Assembly: GCF_017599305.1 (NCBI RefSeq)
Contig: NZ_JAGFWR010000002.1
Location: 1-64,000, forward strand
Length of the DNA: 64,000 nucleotides
Source of the DNA: Micromonospora antibiotica
Lineage (GTDB): Bacteria > Actinomycetota > Actinomycetes > Mycobacteriales > Micromonosporaceae
Reading direction: 5' to 3'
Part shown: piece by piece, positions 59,534 to 64,000 of the stretch
Numbering within the stretch: position 1 is the stretch's first letter
How the letters are laid out: each line of letters opens with the position of its first letter
The notes under the pieces: generated by a model
Told to the model about the DNA's origin: nothing
The model's database searches: none
What the model saw: the letters and a program-made list of their open reading frames with translations, nothing else
Translations under genes and position numbers: made by a program

Positions 59534-60310
59534 TCAACCCGCCCCGCTGGTCAACGTGTACTCGCCGAACCGTGCCACCGTGGTGAAACCGAGCCGCCCG
59601 TAGAGGCGTACCGCCGTGGTGTTGTCGGCCCGCACGTTCAACGTCACATGATCGACGCTGTCGCGTAGCCGGGCGCACAGCGCGGCGACGACCGCCTGGG
59701 CCAACCCCCGACCCCGCGCCTGCGGGCGGGTGGTCACGTTGCCCACCGCGGCCACCCGGTAGGTCGGCGACCACACGTGCACCCCGGCCACCGCGACCAG
59801 CTCACCACCCGCACGTACCCCCAGGTAGTGGCCGGTGTCGAGCATCCGCGGGTCGAACCAGTTACCGGGGTACGCGTCGGCGTACAGGGCCCGCAGCGCC
59901 GGCAGGTCCGCCCCGGTCAGCACCTCTCCCGAGGCGGCGACCCCGGCCAGCCGGGCCGGGTCGGTCAACGCCATCCGCAGGTGCGCCCCCGCCGGGGTGA
60001 TCACGTACCGGCCCGCGAGGACCTGTTCCAGCCCGGGGGACAGGTGCGCGTACAGCCGGGCGGGCAGCACCGGGGCCAGTTCGTCGAGCAGCGCCGCCGC
60101 CGCCGGCCGGTCCGGTTCGGCGGCGAACAGCAGCAGCACCGGCTGTGCCGCCCCGTGGTAGAGCAACGCCACCTGCTCACCCCGACGGAACCACGACGTG
60201 TAGGGCCAGAAGAAGTCGTCCAGGTCACCCAGCTGGTAGGCGTGCAGCACCGGATCGTGCCGCAGCAGCCCGGCCAGCACGGCACGGTCGTGTTCGGCGC
60301 GGACCGGCAC
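59534..60310 (-). CDS. GNAT family N-acetyltransferase
   Basis: A 258-residue protein: an N-terminal domain of about 130 residues, then a GNAT fold with the acetyl-CoA loop TTRPQARGRGLAQAVVAALC (Q/R-x-x-G-x-G/A) and LNVRADNTTAVRLYGRLGF. Resembles the FR47/GCN5 two-domain group. Substrate unknown. It begins 3 bases after the hxlR-type gene on the same strand, so the two form an operon. Confidence 0.88.
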   Translation of the reverse strand: MPVRAEHDRAVLAGLLRHDPVLHAYQLGDLDDFFWPYTSWFRRGEQVALLYHGAAQPVLLLFAAEPDRPAAAALLDELAPVLPARLYAHLSPGLEQVLAGRYVITPAGAHLRMALTDPARLAGVAASGEVLTGADLPALRALYADAYPGNWFDPRMLDTGHYLGVRAGGELVAVAGVHVWSPTYRVAAVGNVTTRPQARGRGLAQAVVAALCARLRDSVDHVTLNVRADNTTAVRLYGRLGFTTVARFGEYTLTSGAG

Positions 60311-60313
60311 CGC

Positions 60314-60661
60314 TCAGCAACGACCTGCGGGAAGGTTCTCGTCGGCCCAGCGGGCCAGCTCGTCCAGCGCCGGCAGCAGGGCCGCGCCCCGACCGGTCAG
60401 CTGGTAGCTGACCCCCAGCGGGGGGCCCTCCCGCACGGTGCGGCTGACCAGGTCGACCCGGGCCAGCTCACCGAGGCGGTCCGACAGCACCGACTCGCTG
60501 ATCCCCGGCAGTGCCCGGGCCAGCTCGGCGAAGCCCGCCGGCCCCTGGGCGAGGGTGCCCAGGATCATGCCGTTCCACCGTTTGCCCAGGAACGCGAACG
60601 CCCGGGACAGCCCCCCGGGACAGGCGCGGGGCCCGTCGTCGATCGGGGAGCACGTCGTCAT
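60314..60661 (-). CDS. HxlR family transcriptional regulator
   Basis: A 115-residue winged-helix regulator with the family features: an N-terminal Cys (PRACPGGLSRAFAFLGKRWNGMILG), FAELARALPGISESVLSDRLGELARVDLVSRTV and GVSYQLTGRGAALLPAL. The Cys is the redox- or electrophile-sensing residue in studied relatives. Divergent from the nitroreductase gene at 60759, which it probably controls from the 97-base shared region. Confidence 0.92.
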   Translation of the reverse strand: MTTCSPIDDGPRACPGGLSRAFAFLGKRWNGMILGTLAQGPAGFAELARALPGISESVLSDRLGELARVDLVSRTVREGPPLGVSYQLTGRGAALLPALDELARWADENLPAGRC

Positions 60662-60758
60662 AAGCCCAGCATACGTGGTCCGTAACTCACCCTAGCCACT
60701 TCGAAAAAACTAGCTGCTACTGTGGTCGCAGCAAACGCCGATCCGACCGGAGGACACC

Positions 60759-61373
60759 ATGACCGACGTACTGCCCAACCACCTGATCACCCTCGACCCG
60801 CAGGCCCAGGCCCAACTGTTCACCGAAGCCCGCACCGCCAACACCTTCACCGACACCCCCGTCAGCGACGAACAACTCCACGCGATCTTCGACCTCGCCA
60901 AGTACCCACCCACCGCCATGAACGTCCAACCCCTGCGGGTGCTGTTCGTCCGCCCCGGCGAAGGCCGCGACCGCCTCCTCACCCACGTCGCCGAAGGCAA
61001 CCGCACCAAAACCGCCACCGCCCCCGTCGTCGCCGTCCTCGCCGCCGACACCAACTTCCACGAACACCTCGACACCGTCTTCCCCATCCGCCCCGGCATG
61101 CGCGAACACTTCGCCGCCGACCCCACCGTCCGCGACGGCATGGCCCGCTTCAACGCCGGACTCCAGGTCGGCTACTTCCTGCTCGCCATCCGCGCCGCCG
61201 GCCTCGCCGCCGGACCCATGGGCGGATTCGACGCCACCGGCGTCGACAACGAATTCTTCACCGACACCGGCTGGAAGTCCCTGCTCCTGGTCAACATCGG
61301 ACACCCCGGCCCCGACGCCTGGCACCCCCGCCTGCCCCGCCTCGACTACGACACCGTCGTCCGACACGCCTGA
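60759..61373 (+). CDS. Nitroreductase family protein (RutE/HadB-like)
   Basis: FMN-dependent NAD(P)H oxidoreductase of 204 residues, most like malonic semialdehyde reductase RutE. Features: EARTANTFTDTPVSDEQLHAIFDLAKYPPTAMNVQPLRVLFV, LQVGYFLLAIRAAGLAAGPMGGFD and KSLLLVNIGHPG, all typical of the RutE subgroup. No other rut gene is present, so pyrimidine use is not implied. ATG with GGAGGAC at 5 bases; TACTGT -10 candidate at 60718. Probably regulated by the divergent HxlR protein. Confidence 0.9.
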   Translation: MTDVLPNHLITLDPQAQAQLFTEARTANTFTDTPVSDEQLHAIFDLAKYPPTAMNVQPLRVLFVRPGEGRDRLLTHVAEGNRTKTATAPVVAVLAADTNFHEHLDTVFPIRPGMREHFAADPTVRDGMARFNAGLQVGYFLLAIRAAGLAAGPMGGFDATGVDNEFFTDTGWKSLLLVNIGHPGPDAWHPRLPRLDYDTVVRHA

Positions 61374-61419
61374 ACCACCCCAGACCCACCAGTGGCTGGC
61401 CCGCCGAGCACCCACCCGC

Positions 61420-62193
61420 TCAGCCGGCCAGCCACTGGTCGTAACCCAACCGCGCCACCAACGCCACCACCACCACCAGCAACACCACCCGCACGAACCC
61501 CGCACCCCGCCGCAACGCCATCCGCGCCCCCACCGCCGCCCCCGCCACGTTGCACACCGCCATCGCCAACCCCAACCACCACCACACGTGCCCCGTCACC
61601 GCGAACACCACCAACGCCCCCAGATTCGTCCCCGCGTTGACCACCTTCGCCATCGCCGAACCACCCAGAAAATCCGCCCCCACCAACACCGTGAACGCCA
61701 CCACCAGGAACGTCCCCGTCCCCGGCCCGATCAACCCGTCGTACAACGCGATACCCACCCCCGCCACCCCCACCGCCGCCACCACCCGCACCCGGGTCCG
61801 CCGCGCCGGCACCGCCACCGTCCCCAACCGCGGCCGCAACACCACGAACAACGCCACCCCCACCAACACCACCAACACCACCGGCCGGTACGCCCCCGCC
61901 GGCACCACCCCCGCCAACGCCGCCCCCACCCCCGCACACCCCACCGCCAACACCGCCGCCGGACCCGCCACCGCCCAATCGACCCGCGTACGCCGCGCGA
62001 ACGTCACCGCCGCCGTCGACGTACCCGCGATCGCCGCCAACTTGTTCGTCCCCAACGCCGTCGCCACCGGCACCCCCGGCGCCGCCACCAACAACGCCGG
62101 CAACAACAACAACCCACCCCCACCGACCACCGCATCCACCCACCCCGCCAGGGCAGCCGCAGCCAGCAGAGTCGTCAACGACACAGGATCCAC
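61420..62193 (-). CDS. TauE/SafE (TSUP) family permease
   Basis: Membrane protein of 257 residues with about 8 helices, of the sulfite exporter TauE/SafE family (sulfonate or organosulfur anion transport). The duplicated signature is seen as AALAGWVDAVVGGGGLLLLPALL and GLIGPGTGTFLVVAFTVLVG, with ALGTNKLAAI. GTG 62193 is preferred (GGGGAGAATGG upstream); an ATG at 62217 is possible. Converges on the nitroreductase gene. Confidence 0.9.
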   Translation of the reverse strand: MDPVSLTTLLAAAALAGWVDAVVGGGGLLLLPALLVAAPGVPVATALGTNKLAAIAGTSTAAVTFARRTRVDWAVAGPAAVLAVGCAGVGAALAGVVPAGAYRPVVLVVLVGVALFVVLRPRLGTVAVPARRTRVRVVAAVGVAGVGIALYDGLIGPGTGTFLVVAFTVLVGADFLGGSAMAKVVNAGTNLGALVVFAVTGHVWWWLGLAMAVCNVAGAAVGARMALRRGAGFVRVVLLVVVVALVARLGYDQWLAG

Positions 62194-62247
62194 GGCCGGC
62201 CATTCTCCCCACCCCACCCGGCCACCCGCCCGCTCAAGTGGCCCACC

Positions 62248-62334
62248 TCACCGCCCACGTCGCCGCCGCAGCCACACCCCCACCACACCCAACACCACGA
62301 ACACCAACATCGAACAACACAACAACTTGATCAT
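62248..62334 (-). CDS. Possible 28-residue membrane peptide
   Basis: Short frame MIKLLCCSMLVFVVLGVVGV followed by a WLRRRRGR tail: one membrane helix with two adjacent Cys and a basic C-terminus, a typical microprotein layout. No convincing ribosome binding site. It lies between the divergent EEP-family gene and the permease gene, 55 bases upstream of the permease. Confidence 0.35.
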   Translation of the reverse strand: MIKLLCCSMLVFVVLGVVGVWLRRRRGR

Positions 62335-62355
62335 TCGGTAACTGTGCCACGGACG

Positions 62356-62361
62356 TAGGGT
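62356..62361 (+). promoter_or_regulatory. -10 box of leaderless EEP-family gene
   Basis: TAGGGT 6 bases before the GTG at 62368. Confidence 0.45.
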
Positions 62362-62367
62362 GCACAG

Positions 62368-63147
62368 GTGCGCCTGGCGACCTTCAACCTGCTACACGGC
62401 CGCTCCCTGACCGACGGGCTCGTCGACCCCGCCCGGCTCACCGCCGCCGTCCACGCCCTCGACGCCGACATCCTCGCCCTCCAGGAAGTCGACCGCGACC
62501 AGTCCCGCAGCGGCCACCACGACCTCACCACCCTCGCCGCCCAGGCCCTCGACGCCCCCGAACACCGCTTCGCCGCCGCCGTCGTCGGCACCCCCGGCGA
62601 ACACTTCCGCCCCCTACGCCACGACGACGACGGCCACGGCGAACCCTGCTACGGCATCGGCCTGATCAGCCGCCACCCGGTCCGCAACTGGCACGTCACC
62701 CGCCTCAACCCCGCACCCGTCCGCTCACCCATCTACGTCCCCGGCCCCGGCGGCGGCCTCATCCTCCTGCGCGACGAACCCCGCGTCGTCCTCGCCGCCG
62801 TCCTCGACACCCCCCACGGCCCCCTCACCGTCGCCGCCACCCACCTGTCCTTCGTCCCCGGCTGGAACGCCCACCAACTCCGCCGCGCCGTCCGCGCCCT
62901 ACGCGCACTACCCGCCCCCCGCATCCTCCTCGGCGACCTCAACCTCCCCGCCGGCCCCGCCCGCCTCCTCACCGGCTGGCAACCCCTGGCCCGCCGCCCC
63001 ACCTACCCCGCCACCGCACCCCGCGTGCAACTCGACCACATCCTCGCCGACCCCCACGACCGGCACCTCCTACCCCCCGTCACCGCCACCGACAACCCAC
63101 GCTCCACCATCTCCGACCACCGCCCCCTCGTCGTCGACCTCGGCTGA
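62368..63147 (+). CDS. Endonuclease/exonuclease/phosphatase (EEP) family protein
   Basis: Mg2+-dependent hydrolase of 259 residues related to DNase I and sphingomyelinases. Active-site motifs: ATFNLLHGR, LALQEVDRDQ, ATHLSFVPGWN, LLGDLNLP and ISDHRPLVV. No signal peptide, so probably cytoplasmic. Substrate unknown (nucleic acid or phosphodiester). GTG start in a leaderless arrangement. Confidence 0.9.
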   Translation: MRLATFNLLHGRSLTDGLVDPARLTAAVHALDADILALQEVDRDQSRSGHHDLTTLAAQALDAPEHRFAAAVVGTPGEHFRPLRHDDDGHGEPCYGIGLISRHPVRNWHVTRLNPAPVRSPIYVPGPGGGLILLRDEPRVVLAAVLDTPHGPLTVAATHLSFVPGWNAHQLRRAVRALRALPAPRILLGDLNLPAGPARLLTGWQPLARRPTYPATAPRVQLDHILADPHDRHLLPPVTATDNPRSTISDHRPLVVDLG

Positions 63148-63158
63148 CCCACCACCGG

Positions 63159-64000
63159 TCACCCCCGACCCGCAGCCCGCTGCGCCGCCCGCAACGCGTT
63201 ACGGAACAGCATCGCCACCGTCGTCGGACCCACCCCACCCACCCGAGGCGTGATCGCCCCCGCCACCCGCGCACACGCCTCGTCCACATCCGGCAACAAC
63301 CGGCGACCCGCATACCGCACCCCACCACCCACCACCACCGCACCCGGACGCACATGCTCCGGCCGCACGATCCCCGGCACCCCCACCGCCGCCACCAGGA
63401 TCTCCGCCCGCCGCGTGTACCGCGGCCAGTCCGCCACCCCCGTGTGCACCACCGTCACCGCCGCATTCGCCGTCGGCCGCTTCTGCGCCAACAACATCGC
63501 CAACGGACGACCCAACGTCGCACCCCGACCCAGCACCACCACCTCCCGCCCCGCCACCGGCACCCCGTGGAACGCCAACAACGCCTCGATCCCCGCCGGC
63601 GTACACGGCAACGGCCCCGGCAACCCCAACGCCAACCGGCCCATGTTCACCGGATGCATCCCGTCCACGTCGGAATCCGGATCCAACACCTCCAACGCCC
63701 GGTCATAATCCAGCTGCCCCGGAACCGGATGCTGCACCAACACCGCATGCACCCCGGCATCGTCGTTGAGATCCCGCAACACCCGATGCAGATCCGCCTG
63801 CGTCGCCGACCCCGGCAACCGCACATGCGGCGACGCGAAACCCAACTCCGCCGCCTGCCGGGACTTGATCCGGATGTACCCGACACTCGCGTCGTCGTCA
63901 CCGACCAGCACCGTCGCCAACGACGGCACCACCCCGACCGCCCGCAACGCCGCCACCCCCTCGGCGACCTCGGCGAGAATCCGCTCCGCCACCGGCCCAC
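63159..64000 (-). CDS. folD: Methylenetetrahydrofolate dehydrogenase/cyclohydrolase (partial)
   Basis: Bifunctional one-carbon enzyme. The gene runs off the right edge; about 280 residues are visible and roughly the first 20 (the start) are missing. Seen are the active-site Tyr/Lys in SVGYIRIKSRQAAELGF, VQHPVPGQLD (usually VQLPLP), DVDGMHPVNMGRLA, CTPAGIEALL, the NADP motif VLGRGATLGRPLA and ITPRVGGVGPTTVAML. It supplies and uses the methylene group made by glycine cleavage (gcvH and gcvP in this window). Confidence 0.95.
   Translation of the reverse strand, partial: GPVAERILAEVAEGVAALRAVGVVPSLATVLVGDDDASVGYIRIKSRQAAELGFASPHVRLPGSATQADLHRVLRDLNDDAGVHAVLVQHPVPGQLDYDRALEVLDPDSDVDGMHPVNMGRLALGLPGPLPCTPAGIEALLAFHGVPVAGREVVVLGRGATLGRPLAMLLAQKRPTANAAVTVVHTGVADWPRYTRRAEILVAAVGVPGIVRPEHVRPGAVVVGGGVRYAGRRLLPDVDEACARVAGAITPRVGGVGPTTVAMLFRNALRAAQRAAGRG

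Noticed and set aside
1..64000. Insertion sequences, prophage or integrase genes
   Set aside because: No transposase, integrase, recombinase or phage structural motif is found in any frame.

Overview
The window is high-GC DNA with frequent GTG starts, very tight gene packing, a mycothiol-dependent formaldehyde gene pair, and the conserved pgsA-DUF881-Sbp-DUF881-gcvH-garA-ftsR-bfn-merR-gcvP gene order known from mycobacteria (Rv1822 to Rv1832). Together these point to an actinomycete, most likely Micromonosporaceae (Micromonospora-like). The placement is inferred from gene content and style, not from a database search. I see no rRNA, insertion sequence, prophage or CRISPR array.

Layout. 0.4-7.7 kb: CorA Mg2+ channel, a class F sortase beside a small secreted membrane-anchored protein, a methyltransferase, an MFS exporter, a Gfo/Idh/MocA oxidoreductase and a serpin. 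7.8-15 kb: lycopene cyclase-like flavoprotein, RNase H, a Cys-cluster pentapeptide-repeat protein, a Baeyer-Villiger-type monooxygenase next to a short-chain dehydrogenase, and an iron-sulfur photolyase-like protein. 15.3-28.7 kb: two MFS transporters, the mycothiol formaldehyde pair (mscR plus MBL hydrolase), a VOC protein, a secreted lysozyme-like protein, a geranylgeranyl-reductase-type flavoprotein, a Zn alcohol dehydrogenase, a Tat-exported 5'-nucleotidase, a stress-type SDR, and a two-gene AbiEii/MenT-like nucleotidyltransferase module.

28.7-37.9 kb is the most striking block: a complete selenocysteine cassette. A formate dehydrogenase alpha gene carries an in-frame TGA (codon 190) followed by a SECIS-like hairpin with a GGUCU loop. 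It is followed by its iron-sulfur and NrfD-type membrane subunits, a tRNA-Sec with anticodon TCA, selA and selB. The selenoprotein and most of the machinery to decode it therefore sit in about 9 kb (selD is not in the window). Just upstream is a candidate unassigned structured RNA (about 28803-28976) with its own -10 box, a 14-bp closing helix and a 24-bp terminator-like hairpin.

38-42.7 kb holds small proteins, an HhH-GPD DNA glycosylase, a tandem universal stress protein, a SpoIIE-type phosphatase with an altered active-site motif, and a MarR regulator. 42.9-49.1 kb is the conserved cell-envelope, GarA and MerR cluster. Between its last merR gene and gcvP lies an insertion (49.4-53.5 kb): bacterial nitric oxide synthase, flavohemoglobin and a DivIVA-like coiled-coil protein in one overlapping operon, then a sirtuin. 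gcvP follows behind a glycine riboswitch. 56.6-64 kb contains DUF5999, pabB, TetR, peptide deformylase, a HxlR-GNAT pair divergent from a nitroreductase, a TauE/SafE permease, an EEP-family hydrolase and folD, which is cut by the window edge.

Across the window many genes have a TANNNT -10 box 6-8 bases before the start codon and no room for a ribosome binding site, so leaderless transcription looks common. Base skew on the + strand changes from strongly G-rich (about 44-53 kb) to strongly C-rich (about 60.7-64 kb) irrespective of gene direction.
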